Part shown: positions 25,087-34,167 of the stretch, one piece after another
Numbering within the stretch: position 1 is the stretch's first letter
Layout of the letters: each line of letters opens with the position of its first letter
Assembly (NCBI GenBank): GCA_964621605.1
Contig: CAZUMJ010000009.1
Location: 23,225 to 87,224, forward strand
Length of the DNA stretch: 64,000 bases
DNA from: CAZUMJ01 sp964621605
Lineage (GTDB): Bacteria > Actinomycetota > Acidimicrobiia > Acidimicrobiales > Iamiaceae
Direction of reading: 5' to 3'
Notes under the pieces: model-generated
What the model was told of the DNA's origin: nothing
Seen by the model: only the letters and a program-made list of their open reading frames with translations
The model's database searches: none
Position numbers and translations under genes: made by a program

Positions 25087-26682
25087 ATGACGCCTCCGTC
25101 CGACGCCCCTGATTCAGCCCACCACGACGTCATCGTCATCGGGGCAGGACCTGCAGGACTCACCGCAGCCTTCCAGCTGCACAAGGCCGACATCGCCTCG
25201 ACGATCCTCGAGGCCGACCCCGAGGTCGGCGGCATCAGCCGCACCGCTCAGCGCGACGGGTGGCGGTTCGACATCGGCGGTCACCGCTTCTTCACGAAAG
25301 TGCCGCAGGTTGAGGCGCTCTGGCACGAGATCCTCCCCGACGAGGACTTCCTCATGCGGCCGCGCAAGAGCCGCATCTTCTACCAAGGCAAGTACTACGA
25401 CTACCCGATCAAGGCTGTGAACGCCTTGAAGAACCTCGGGCCCGTCGAAGCTGTTCGTTGCGTCGGTTCCTACGTGTCTGCACGCGTCCGCCCACCCAAG
25501 GACCAGACCAACTACGAAGGCTGGCTGGTCGCCCGATTCGGCTGGCGCCTCTACCGCACCTTCTTCAAGACCTACACCGAGAAGCTGTGGGGCGTACCGG
25601 TGAGCGACATGCCTGCCGACTGGGCGGCCCAGCGGGTCAAGGGTCTGTCGCTCGGCAACGCCATCGTCAACGCGCTCATGCCGAAGCGCAACCAGAAGGA
25701 GATCACCTCCCTCATCGAGGAGTTCCAATACCCCAAGTACGGCCCGGGGATGATGTGGGAGGTGTGCCGCGACAAGGTCGTGGCCCAAGGGTCGAAGGTG
25801 GTAACCGAGACTGCGGTGACCACGGTGCGTCACGAAGGCGGGCGCGCGGTGAGCGTCGCAGCCCAGCACGTCGACGGCGGCACGAGCGAGTACCCCTGCA
25901 CCGAGGTCATCTCGTCCATGCCGATCTCCGACCTCCTCGCGGCGATGGAGCCACCCGTCCCCGCCGAGGTGCGCGCCGCGGCCGACGACCTCCGCTACCG
26001 CGACTACCTGATCGTGGCCCTGGTGCTGCCAGAAGACCTGGTCACCTTCGACGACAACTGGATCTACATCCACGAACCCGCGGTGCGCACCATGCGCATC
26101 CAGAACTTCGGCTCGTGGTCGCCGTTCATGGTGAAGCCCGGGTTCAACACCCTCGGGCTCGAGTACACGGTCTGGGAAGGCGACGACGAATGGTGCGCCG
26201 ACGACGACTTCCTCGTCGAGCGTGCGAAGCGCGAACTCGAAGAGCTCGGCTTGGCAAAGGCCGGTCAGGTCAGCGAAGGGTTCGTGGTACGCCAGCCGAA
26301 GGCGTACCCGATCTACGACGACCGCTACCGAGCGAACGTCGACGTGCTGCGTGCGTGGCTCACAGAGCACGCGTCCAACGTGTACCCGGTGGGACGCAAC
26401 GGCATGTTCCGCTACAACAACCAGGACCACTCGATGTTCACCGCCATGCTGACGGTCGAGAACATCGTCACCGGCAGCACCCACGACGTGTGGGAGGTGA
26501 ACGTCGAGGAGGAGTACCACGAGGAGTCCGCGACGAGCACCGCTGCGGCGCGGCCAGGGGGCAGCCACGGCACCGGTCGTGACGCGCCGGTCATCTCCCG
26601 CGACGTGCTCACCGCGCAGGGTCGGGTCGCCCCAGACTCCCCTGCCGCCGGCGGCTCCGACACGACGGACGCCGAGAGCTAA
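25087..26682 (+). CDS. NAD(P)/FAD-dependent oxidoreductase, UDP-galactopyranose mutase-like
   Basis: A 531-aa flavoprotein. The dinucleotide-binding motif is VIVIGAGPAGLTAA near the N-terminus, and the following GGISRT and GGHRFFTK segments match the amine-oxidase/UGM-like superfamily often found in glycan clusters. It is longer than UGM (about 370-400 aa), so mutase activity is not assured; it may act on a nucleotide sugar or a polyprenyl substrate. The last 60 or so residues are a disordered Ala/Ser/Gly tail. ATG 25087 has AAGGA upstream; the frame above it is non-conserved. It is the only plus-strand gene between 24 and 35 kb. Confidence 0.8.
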   Translation: MTPPSDAPDSAHHDVIVIGAGPAGLTAAFQLHKADIASTILEADPEVGGISRTAQRDGWRFDIGGHRFFTKVPQVEALWHEILPDEDFLMRPRKSRIFYQGKYYDYPIKAVNALKNLGPVEAVRCVGSYVSARVRPPKDQTNYEGWLVARFGWRLYRTFFKTYTEKLWGVPVSDMPADWAAQRVKGLSLGNAIVNALMPKRNQKEITSLIEEFQYPKYGPGMMWEVCRDKVVAQGSKVVTETAVTTVRHEGGRAVSVAAQHVDGGTSEYPCTEVISSMPISDLLAAMEPPVPAEVRAAADDLRYRDYLIVALVLPEDLVTFDDNWIYIHEPAVRTMRIQNFGSWSPFMVKPGFNTLGLEYTVWEGDDEWCADDDFLVERAKRELEELGLAKAGQVSEGFVVRQPKAYPIYDDRYRANVDVLRAWLTEHASNVYPVGRNGMFRYNNQDHSMFTAMLTVENIVTGSTHDVWEVNVEEEYHEESATSTAAARPGGSHGTGRDAPVISRDVLTAQGRVAPDSPAAGGSDTTDAES

Positions 26683-26762
26683 ATCGACCGCCGCGAGCTA
26701 ACCAACTGACCCGCGAGTAGGCGGCCGACCTCGGGAGCGCCGTCGTCGCAGGCGTCGCCCAG

Positions 26763-28166
26763 CTAGCTCGGGGACGCGGCGCGGTCCGGCTCTGACCGAG
26801 GCACCGGACGCGAGCGTGTCGCCCCCGCCACGAGCACGGCCAACCCCAGGCACAGGAACGGCACGAACGGGACCTTGAACCGGGGGTCGGAGAACGTCGC
26901 CAAGGGGGCGATCACCAGGCTCACTCCGCACGCCACCACGAGCAGGGCATCACGGCGGCCGCGCCATGCCATGAGCAGAAGGCCCAACGCGCCACCGATG
27001 CCGACCACCCGCCAGGCCCCATTGGCGATCGACCGCAGCCGATGGACCCGCTCGAGAGGCATCCACCCCGGATCCGCGTACGACTGGACCGCCCGCAGGG
27101 CGTCGTCGTCGCGGTCGAACAGGCCGACCGCCCTGTGCCAGACGAGCTCCGGGATGCGCCCGACATCCCTGCGGGCGTAGTGCAAAGCCACTCGTGACGT
27201 CTCACGATCGTGGAGCACCTCGTCGCGCGTGCCTGCCATCTGGACGTGCTGCACCCTGCACGCCGCGCCGGCGCCGTAGACGCCAGAGGCATGAGGCTCC
27301 CAGCCGATGCAGAGGTTGTCGCCGTTGTTCGTGGCGATCGGGATGAAGGCGTGCATGCGGATCGCGTTGCGAACCGTCCACGGCGCGACGACCAGCAGCG
27401 CCGCCACCATGACGGGGGCGAGCTGACGCAGCGCAACCCGTACGCTGCGATGCTGACGCCACCAGACCAGCGGCAAGACGAGCACAAGGGGCGCGACAAC
27501 GCTTCGAACGAGCAAGGTCACGCCCAACACCACGCCGATCTGCAACAGCCGCGTACGAGAAGGGCGAGCGGGCGCAGTCACCACCAACATGAGCAGCGAC
27601 AGCACCAGGAAGATCGCCAGCGTCTCGCTGAGCATGGCGGCGGTGTGCATGACGAGGTTCGGGTAGAGAGCCATGATCCCCGCTGCCAACACCCCGGCAC
27701 GGGCCGTCCAGATGCGGCGACCGATCACCCCGAGGAAGAAGCAGCTGACCGCCCCCAGAAACGCCTGCACGACCCCCACCACCATCGGCAGGCTTCCCGG
27801 CACCGCACCGACCCGCACGGCGTACGCCAGACCGCCGACGAAGTACGGGTAGCCCGGCGGGTAGTACGCGCTTGCCTGGCCCTTGAAGAGCTGATTGTGC
27901 GGGCCGAGGCGGAAGATCTCGACGTAGCCCCGGCCGTGGGAGATGTTGTCGGCGATGCCGTAGTAGCGCGCCGGGTCGTACAGGCCCTGCGGTGTCTTGG
28001 CGGCATAGGCGACCCAGACGAGCCGAACGACGAGGCCGAGCACCGAAAGCCCGATCAGCCACCACCACGATCGGTCAGTGCGCAGCGCGTGCCGGACGAG
28101 GTCGCCTCGCCTCACCACACCGGGCGACGTTGGCGAGACGCTGGGCGCCTCAGCTGCTTGCGCCAC
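26763..28166 (-). CDS. GT39-like membrane glycosyltransferase
   Basis: A 467-aa polytopic protein. After TM1 (about residues 35-53) it has a first external loop with YDPARYYGIADNISHGRGY and YYPPGYPYFVGGLAY, the layout of ArnT/PMT-like GT-C enzymes that use a polyprenyl-phosphate sugar. About ten helices follow, with a soluble segment around residues 285-370. It starts 17 nt inside the Ppm-like gene (GTG 28166), so translation is coupled to the enzyme that could make its donor. The acceptor is unknown. Its stop is 80 bases from the converging flavoprotein gene. Confidence 0.8.
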   Translation of the reverse strand: MAQAAEAPSVSPTSPGVVRRGDLVRHALRTDRSWWWLIGLSVLGLVVRLVWVAYAAKTPQGLYDPARYYGIADNISHGRGYVEIFRLGPHNQLFKGQASAYYPPGYPYFVGGLAYAVRVGAVPGSLPMVVGVVQAFLGAVSCFFLGVIGRRIWTARAGVLAAGIMALYPNLVMHTAAMLSETLAIFLVLSLLMLVVTAPARPSRTRLLQIGVVLGVTLLVRSVVAPLVLVLPLVWWRQHRSVRVALRQLAPVMVAALLVVAPWTVRNAIRMHAFIPIATNNGDNLCIGWEPHASGVYGAGAACRVQHVQMAGTRDEVLHDRETSRVALHYARRDVGRIPELVWHRAVGLFDRDDDALRAVQSYADPGWMPLERVHRLRSIANGAWRVVGIGGALGLLLMAWRGRRDALLVVACGVSLVIAPLATFSDPRFKVPFVPFLCLGLAVLVAGATRSRPVPRSEPDRAASPS

Positions 28167-28890
28167 GCCGTGCCCGTCGTCCGCGCAGACGGTCGCGCAC
28201 GCCCCAGCGCGTCACCAGGAGCATGGACTCGGCCATGATCTGCGGCGACATCTTGGAGGTGCCGCGCACGCGGTCGACGAAGGTGATCGGCACCTCTTCT
28301 ACGCGTCCACCCCACTGTGCCAGGCGGTATGCGACCTCCATCTGGAACGCGTACCCGTTGGCCACGGTGCTGGGCAGGTCGATCGCGCGCACGACCTCGG
28401 CCCGATACGCCCGAAAGCCCGACGTGGCATCGCGGAGGCCGATCTTGAGCATGAAGCCCGCGTAGCGGTTCCCCCACGCCGACATCAGGCGTCGGTGCAG
28501 GGGCCAGTGCGGGGTCGCCCCTCCGGGCACGTAGCGCGAGCCGATCGCGACGCCCGCACCATCCTCGAGGCGAGCGAGCAGCAACGGCACAGCGTTCGGG
28601 TCGTGCGACAGATCGACGTCCATCTGGACGATGGCCTCGTAGGACTCCCCCAGTGCCCAGCTGAACCCAGCCCGGTAAGCGTTCCCCAAGCCGTCCTTCA
28701 TGGAGCGACGGAGCACCGTCACGTTGCCGATGTCGGCACCGACCTTCTCGGCCAGATCTGCAGTGCCGTCGGGGCTGTTGTCGTCGACCACCAACACGTC
28801 GACCTCAGGCGCCGCGGACCGCAGCGCATGCAAGAAGCGCTCGACGTTGGCGGACTCCTGGTAGGTGGGGACGATCACCAGGGTGCGCAT
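28150..28890 (-). CDS. Polyprenol monophosphomannose synthase (Ppm1/DPM1-like GT2)
   Basis: A 246-aa cytosolic GT2 enzyme predicted to transfer mannose from GDP-mannose to polyprenyl phosphate. Motifs in order: VIVPTYQESANV, VVDDNSPDGT, QMDVDLSHDP with the DxD-like acidic cluster, GSRYVPGG and DATSGFRAY. It lacks a C-terminal membrane domain, like the short actinobacterial catalytic domain. ATG 28890 is fixed by TAGGGT 7 nt upstream; the open frame begins 33 nt earlier. Its product is the likely donor for the GT-C enzymes nearby. Confidence 0.88.
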   Translation of the reverse strand: MRTLVIVPTYQESANVERFLHALRSAAPEVDVLVVDDNSPDGTADLAEKVGADIGNVTVLRRSMKDGLGNAYRAGFSWALGESYEAIVQMDVDLSHDPNAVPLLLARLEDGAGVAIGSRYVPGGATPHWPLHRRLMSAWGNRYAGFMLKIGLRDATSGFRAYRAEVVRAIDLPSTVANGYAFQMEVAYRLAQWGGRVEEVPITFVDRVRGTSKMSPQIMAESMLLVTRWGVRDRLRGRRARRGASS

Positions 28891-28897
28891 TCGGGCC

Positions 28898-28903
28898 ACC
28901 CTA
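28898..28903 (-). promoter_or_regulatory. Leaderless -10 element of the Ppm-like gene
   Basis: Minus strand TAGGGT, 7 nt, then ATG 28890. It sits in the 42-base gap after the upstream membrane-protein gene, so it may be an internal promoter of the minus-strand glycan operon. Confidence 0.5.
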
Positions 28904-28932
28904 CTGGACTCGACGGTACCCACTGATGCAGC

Positions 28933-30720
28933 TCACCGACATCGCTGCCACAGCTGGAAGAGGCCGCCGGGATGGACCGAAGAGACCCCATAAGACCCGA
29001 CCTTGCAGAAGAGCTCGGCGACCAGGCGATTGGGCTCGTCGGGCCCGAAGTCCCGCGAGGAGTTCGGCTCCTCCCATGGAGTCCACACGTCGGACAGGAT
29101 CAGGTAGTCCGCGTGGCGCACCTCATCGGCGAGACCCGAATCCGTCGCGTTCGCCATGCCGGGGTCCATCTCGATGTAGTAGGTGCCCACCTTCAAGCGC
29201 GGGAACAAGAAGTAGAAGAACGCGTCGCTGTAGGGCGTCTTGCGCAGGTCGACGGGCCCGACGAGCAGCCGTCGCCCCGGCACCTCGATGCGGTCGAGGT
29301 CCGCCACGAGCGCGTTCGCGGCGGCGGCAACATCGGCGCTGCCGTAGTAGAAGTTCCGCCCCCGATTGTTGATCGCGAAGCCCTGCACGTCGTGGCCGAA
29401 CGTCTGCTGCGTGAGGTCGACATAGGTGCGCAGCGTGAAATGTGGGATGAGACCGGCGAGCACGACCACCGCCACCGCTACCGGAGCCACGACTGTGCGC
29501 AGCACCTGCCGTCTGCCGTGCAGCAGTTCGGCCAAGGCGACCGGCACGAGCGCGAGCGGCACGCAGCTCACCCATGCGAAGTGCGCGGTGTCCGGCCGCT
29601 GCAGCGACTGCGTGAGCATGCCAACTCCGAACAGCCCACACGTCCGGAGCACCTCGGCGCGAAAGCTCTCGGGCCGACGCCGACGTGCCCACACCCCCAC
29701 TGCCGCAACGAAGACCGCCGACAACGGCACAAGGTAGAACCAGAGCGCGACCTGGTTCGAGATCTGCAGTTGCGGCAGCGCCCATCCCGTTCCGCGGAGT
29801 GCCGCAGCCTTCTGGAGGAACCCGTCCAGATGCCCCCACGGAGGCGGGACAGGGAGAGAACGCCCAGCGCGCAGCCGCAGCACCGGGTCGAGCACCATCC
29901 CGGAGAACGCATGCCCGGGACCTGCCATCGCGAGATGCACCAGAAATGGTGCAACGCCCACGAGCCCTCCGACGATCACCGCACGCCATGCCCGACGGCC
30001 CTGACGCCACAGAATCGACGAGAGGCCAAGCGACACGGCCACGATCAGGTCGGGGCGATAGAGCAGCGCGAACCCTCCGAGCAGCCCGGCCACGAAGAGC
30101 ATCCGATCCGCGCTGCGCCGCATGTCGCCCTGCAGCACGGCAAGCTCTCGGGACTCGTCAGGCCCGTCCCCCCAGCGGGCCGTCGCAAGGCCCCGTCGTG
30201 CCCGGAGACCGGCCACCAGCGCCCAGACGCCAAGCGCCACCGCACCGTTCCATGCCATCGCGGTGAGTCCGACGGGCGGGACGATGATCGCGAGGGACAT
30301 GAGCGCTGCGACGACCGCGACCCGGCGTCCCCAGGGGCGGGCGAGCATGAACACACCGAACACGACACCCATGTGCTGCGCCAGGCCGACGAATCGCTCG
30401 GTGGCGAGCGATGTGCCGAAGGCCTTGAACATCGCCGCGAGCACCCAGAGGCTTCCCGGGCCATAGAGGTGGAGGAAGTCACGGTTCGGGATGCCTCCGC
30501 GCAGGACCTCCTGCGGGAAGACGAGCATGAAGCCCTCTTCCATCGGGGGTCCCTGGTAGCGCAAGAGCCCACGTAGTGGGAGCGCAAACGCTCCCATAAC
30601 GAGTCCCACGGCGAGGGCGCTGCGCCACGGATGCGCGCGGCGCTCAGCGGGTTCGTCCTCGGCGCGCCGAGGGTGGGAGGGAGAGTCGGGCGCGAGAGAC
30701 ACGGAAGGGATGCTCGACAC
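28933..30720 (-). CDS. Large membrane protein, GT-C glycosyltransferase-like
   Basis: A 595-aa polytopic protein. After TM1 come RYQGPPMEEGFMLVFPQEVL and NRDFLHLYGPGSLWVLAA, a first-loop acidic pair (EE) followed by an aromatic/YGPG block as in several GT-C families. About eleven helices end near residue 430. A globular C-terminal domain of about 160 residues follows (VDLRKTPYSDAFFYFLFPRL) and probably lies outside the membrane. GTG 30720 is used; no Shine-Dalgarno is seen, and a TAGCAT 13 nt upstream is a possible promoter. It lies 16 nt behind the second acyltransferase gene. Confidence 0.7.
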   Translation of the reverse strand: MSSIPSVSLAPDSPSHPRRAEDEPAERRAHPWRSALAVGLVMGAFALPLRGLLRYQGPPMEEGFMLVFPQEVLRGGIPNRDFLHLYGPGSLWVLAAMFKAFGTSLATERFVGLAQHMGVVFGVFMLARPWGRRVAVVAALMSLAIIVPPVGLTAMAWNGAVALGVWALVAGLRARRGLATARWGDGPDESRELAVLQGDMRRSADRMLFVAGLLGGFALLYRPDLIVAVSLGLSSILWRQGRRAWRAVIVGGLVGVAPFLVHLAMAGPGHAFSGMVLDPVLRLRAGRSLPVPPPWGHLDGFLQKAAALRGTGWALPQLQISNQVALWFYLVPLSAVFVAAVGVWARRRRPESFRAEVLRTCGLFGVGMLTQSLQRPDTAHFAWVSCVPLALVPVALAELLHGRRQVLRTVVAPVAVAVVVLAGLIPHFTLRTYVDLTQQTFGHDVQGFAINNRGRNFYYGSADVAAAANALVADLDRIEVPGRRLLVGPVDLRKTPYSDAFFYFLFPRLKVGTYYIEMDPGMANATDSGLADEVRHADYLILSDVWTPWEEPNSSRDFGPDEPNRLVAELFCKVGSYGVSSVHPGGLFQLWQRCR

Positions 30721-30736
30721 GTGCGGGCAGCAGATG

Positions 30737-32014
30737 CTACTGCCGACCCTCGGCAGCGGCGTGGATCGGGCGCAACCTTCGCTGCTTGAGGCGCAGCATC
30801 GGGCGCTCGACGGCGAAGTAGCTGACGCTGGCGACACCGATGGACCCCACGACCACCCACGCGGCGGCGATCCAGAAGGGCGACGCGAAGTAGCGATAGG
30901 AGGTGTGGCGCAAGAACTGGTCGATCACCAGGTCCTGCCAGAGGTACACCCCGTACGAGACGAGGCCGATCGCGGCGAGCGGAAAGGCGTCGAGCACGCG
31001 GACCACCACCGAGCGTCGCGCACCGATCGCGAGGGGAAGCACGAGCAAGCATCCAACGGCTCCATAGAGCACCTGACGAAGCAACGTCTCAGACACCGAG
31101 TAGTGGAGTTGCAACGCCACCAGGCCCGCCCACTTCGACACGGCGACGAAAGCGAGCAGCGCGAGCCCCCACGAGACGCCGGTCAACCAGCGCGACGAAG
31201 CGAGGCGAAGGAGCCACCTTGGCGGGGCCGCGCCGCGCAGCACCTCGGCGCCAAGGGCGAGCAGCAGCCCATAGGCGAACCAGTCGAAGGTGAACGGGAG
31301 CCAGATCGCGACCAACCCCGCGTCCGCTGCAGACAGCGCTGCGAACGCCGCGGCACGGGCAGCGAGCGAACCTGCCCACAGCGCAACGATCGCCACCACG
31401 ATGCGCCAGACCCGCACACCTTGCGAGGACCTGCTCAGCACCCGTAGCCCCGCCACCAAGACGGGGAGCGCGGCGTAGAAGCTGATCTCGACCGCGAGGC
31501 TCCACGCGGGCCCGAGCGGATGCCCCAGGTCTCCGGTCGCGCCGTGGATGGCGGGGCCGAGCACCGCGCCGTGCGTGTAGATCTGCACGAGGAAGAGCTG
31601 GCTGAGCAGCTCCCCGCGCGAGGTCTCGACGATCCCGACGAAGGCCGTCACCGCGAACAGCAGCCAATACGCCGGGAAGATGCGAAGGGCACGACGCTTG
31701 AAGTACACGCTCATCCGCGGCGCAGGGCCGCCTGCAAGCAGCGAGCGCACGAACGGCCGTGCCAGCAAGAAGCCGGAGAGCACGAAGAACACCGCGACGC
31801 CCACGTCGCCTCGGGCGAGGTACGGGCCCCAGGCCGAATCGAACGACCGCCCGCTCAACGTTCCCAGGTGTGTCGCAACCACGGCCAGCGCAGCAATGGC
31901 ACGCAGCCCGTCCAGGCCGGCGACATGTGTGCGCGGGTCTCCCACTGGAGCGGACTCGCCCGATCGGGCCGACGACGGGTCCTCGCTCCCCAGGGAGGAT
32001 CCGGTGTCGATCAC
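30737..32014 (-). CDS. Acyltransferase 3 family membrane protein
   Basis: A 425-aa OafA-type O-acyltransferase, the second in this region. The catalytic-region motif is LDGLRAIAALAVVATHLG, followed by VAVFFVLSGFLLARPFV. About ten helices are visible and the C-terminus is short and basic, with no SGNH domain. GTG 32014 overlaps the methyltransferase stop as GTGA, so translation is coupled. It would acetylate or succinylate a surface glycan during or after export; the target is unknown. Confidence 0.87.
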   Translation of the reverse strand: MIDTGSSLGSEDPSSARSGESAPVGDPRTHVAGLDGLRAIAALAVVATHLGTLSGRSFDSAWGPYLARGDVGVAVFFVLSGFLLARPFVRSLLAGGPAPRMSVYFKRRALRIFPAYWLLFAVTAFVGIVETSRGELLSQLFLVQIYTHGAVLGPAIHGATGDLGHPLGPAWSLAVEISFYAALPVLVAGLRVLSRSSQGVRVWRIVVAIVALWAGSLAARAAAFAALSAADAGLVAIWLPFTFDWFAYGLLLALGAEVLRGAAPPRWLLRLASSRWLTGVSWGLALLAFVAVSKWAGLVALQLHYSVSETLLRQVLYGAVGCLLVLPLAIGARRSVVVRVLDAFPLAAIGLVSYGVYLWQDLVIDQFLRHTSYRYFASPFWIAAAWVVVGSIGVASVSYFAVERPMLRLKQRRLRPIHAAAEGRQ

Positions 32015-32730
32015 GATGGGGCCCGGCGCGCCACCACGAAGACGGACTGGCCGAACGGCGGACGCCTGCGCGTCTCCGCCCAGCGCAACACGGGAATGAC
32101 GTAGCGGTCCCACACGCGCAGCATCGGCCCGTCGGATGGCTTGCCCCGTAAGAGCCGCATCCCCACGATCCAGGCCAGCAGGCCGAGTGAGTTGACGTAG
32201 TGCAGCACCTCGACCTCGAGGCCCGCGGCCTCGACCGCGCCGCGCAGGTCGCTTCTGCGGTAGCGCTTCACGTGCCCGATGGCCCGATCGAAGGCACTCA
32301 TCGCGATGGGGAATGCGGGAACGAACACAACAACCCGACCGCCGGGCACGACTAGGTTTCCGAGCGACCGCAACACCGCCACGTCGTCGGGGATGTGCTC
32401 CACGACGTTGAACGCCACCACCGCGTCGTGGGCTCCGACTTGATCCGTCGGCAGCAACAGCTCCGCTGCGTCGACTCGAGGCTGACCCTGCACGCGCCGC
32501 CGCAACGCATCGAGACGTCCCGCGTCAGCCTCTGTTGCGGTCAGCCGCAACTGCGGATCGACCCCCAGCCAGTCATCGATGTAGTCGCCGGTGCCGCTCC
32601 CGACCTCGAGCAGGTCACGCCCCACCCATGGTGCCGCGAGCGAGACCAGCCACTGGCGGTACCGGACCGCAGAAGCGAGCTCGTCGAGCACATCGGTCTG
32701 GAGCTCCGAGTCACCGTGGACGCTGGTCAC
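32011..32730 (-). CDS. Class I SAM-dependent methyltransferase
   Basis: A 239-aa cytosolic methyltransferase. The SAM-binding motif I is LLEVGSGTGDY, the acidic residue after strand 2 is in TATEAD, and VVAFNVVEHIPDD is a Methyltransf_11-type motif. The C-terminal helix-rich part (GLLAWIVGMRLLRGKPSDG) resembles glycan or lipid-linked sugar methyltransferases near GT2 genes. It lies in the minus-strand glycan operon between a GT39-like gene (gap 33 nt) and an acyltransferase gene (4-nt overlap), which suggests sugar O-methylation. Confidence 0.83.
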   Translation of the reverse strand: MTSVHGDSELQTDVLDELASAVRYRQWLVSLAAPWVGRDLLEVGSGTGDYIDDWLGVDPQLRLTATEADAGRLDALRRRVQGQPRVDAAELLLPTDQVGAHDAVVAFNVVEHIPDDVAVLRSLGNLVVPGGRVVVFVPAFPIAMSAFDRAIGHVKRYRRSDLRGAVEAAGLEVEVLHYVNSLGLLAWIVGMRLLRGKPSDGPMLRVWDRYVIPVLRWAETRRRPPFGQSVFVVARRAPS

Positions 32731-32763
32731 AACGGGTCAGCTTGCCACAGGGCACCGAGTGGG

Positions 32764-34164
32764 TCAGCCCTCGGTCGGCCGCCCGGACCGCCCCCGGAGG
32801 CGGCCGATCGCGGCGTCCAGGGCGATCGCCGCCCCGACCACCACGGCAACGTCGAGAGGGAGCCGAAAGCGTTCGTTGCCGTAGGCATACGCGACGGTCA
32901 GCGTCACCGCTATCGCCGCGCTCGCCAATGGCCACACCAGCGCGCGTCGGCGCCGCAGCACCACAAGAGCGGCAATCGACGCCAGCGTGCAGCTCCAGAA
33001 GGCGAACAGGCCGACCTGGCTCACCCACACCTTGCGACCTTCGACGCGCCCGAGCTCGGCATTCTGGAACGGGCGGTACACCTCCCAGACCCGCCCGATG
33101 CGCGCGGCGACCACGACAGGGAGCCGGCGCTTGTGGGCACGGGCGTACGCCAACCCCTGCTCGCGCCAGTACGTCGACTTGTCGGACGCATCGCCGGCCG
33201 GCTCGCCGTACTCGCAGCGCAGGTATTGCTGCCAGGGGAAGTACCAGAGACCGAGATAGGTGTCGCCCTGTGGAGGAATGCGACGACCTTCTTGCTGCTC
33301 CGCCGGGATCAGGTCCGTGCGGGTGCAGCGCGTCTCGGTCGTGCTGGTGCCGTAGGCAATCGGGTTGTTCGCGTACACGAAGAGCTCGTCACCGTTGGTC
33401 GAGAACGGCTGGAAGCGGTGGAAGCGCACCGCGTTGCGGATCGCCCATGGCGCGAGGAGGGCACCACACACGACCCCCGCAAGAACAAGGTGACCGACAC
33501 GCTTGCGTCCGGCGAGGTCCAGCCGGCCCGGCAGCAGCATGAGCGGGGCGAGAAGAAGGGGGCCGAAGAGCACGGCTTCGGCACGGGTGAGGGCAGCCAG
33601 CCCCAACACCGCACCCGTCCCTGCGGCAACCCACCACGACGGTCGCCGGTGCCAACGGCAGGCGAGGAAGAGCAGCCACGCGATCAACGCCGCATAGAGC
33701 TCCTCTGGCATCAGCAGACCGCTGATGATCCAGAACGGGGGGTAGAGCGCCGCGAGGGAGCCCGCCAGAATCCCTGCTCGCTCCCCTGCCAGCTCGCGGG
33801 CGAGCAACGCAACACCGACCACGAGCAGCACCCCTGCAAGGCTCGACATGGCCTTGTGCGCCCCGTAGCTGTCGCCACCGAACAGCGACGAGACTGCAAG
33901 CCACAGCGTGTACAACGGCGGGTGCGCGTTCCCCGGAACGACAGCTGCTGCGGTCGTCCGGTACGGGTCAGCGAAGCCGTGGCCGTGCACGAGCAGGTTG
34001 GCCTGGGCGTGGTAGTAGAACCCGTCACCGCCGGTGGGGTTCACGCGCCCCACCGTTGCGATCGCTCGGAGTCGCACGATCAAGGCCAAGACGGACGCAG
34101 CCGCGACCCCCAGTTGGAAACGCCCGGCGACGGATACCCGCCCATTGGGCGCCGACGCAGTCAC
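32764..34164 (-). CDS. GT39-like membrane glycosyltransferase
   Basis: A 466-aa polytopic protein. TM1 (about residues 15-35) is followed by GGDGFYYHAQANLLVHGHGF and GNAHPPLYTLWLA, matching the Asp-containing first external loop and PPLY motif of GT39/ArnT-like enzymes. About ten helices are present, with a soluble stretch at residues 270-350. GTG 34164 lies just behind the GT2 stop, inside a TGAGAGGTG context that supplies the ribosome binding site. The pairing with that GT2 repeats the donor-synthase/GT-C pairing at 26.8-28.9 kb. Confidence 0.82.
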   Translation of the reverse strand: MTASAPNGRVSVAGRFQLGVAAASVLALIVRLRAIATVGRVNPTGGDGFYYHAQANLLVHGHGFADPYRTTAAAVVPGNAHPPLYTLWLAVSSLFGGDSYGAHKAMSSLAGVLLVVGVALLARELAGERAGILAGSLAALYPPFWIISGLLMPEELYAALIAWLLFLACRWHRRPSWWVAAGTGAVLGLAALTRAEAVLFGPLLLAPLMLLPGRLDLAGRKRVGHLVLAGVVCGALLAPWAIRNAVRFHRFQPFSTNGDELFVYANNPIAYGTSTTETRCTRTDLIPAEQQEGRRIPPQGDTYLGLWYFPWQQYLRCEYGEPAGDASDKSTYWREQGLAYARAHKRRLPVVVAARIGRVWEVYRPFQNAELGRVEGRKVWVSQVGLFAFWSCTLASIAALVVLRRRRALVWPLASAAIAVTLTVAYAYGNERFRLPLDVAVVVGAAIALDAAIGRLRGRSGRPTEG

Positions 34165-34167
34165 CTC

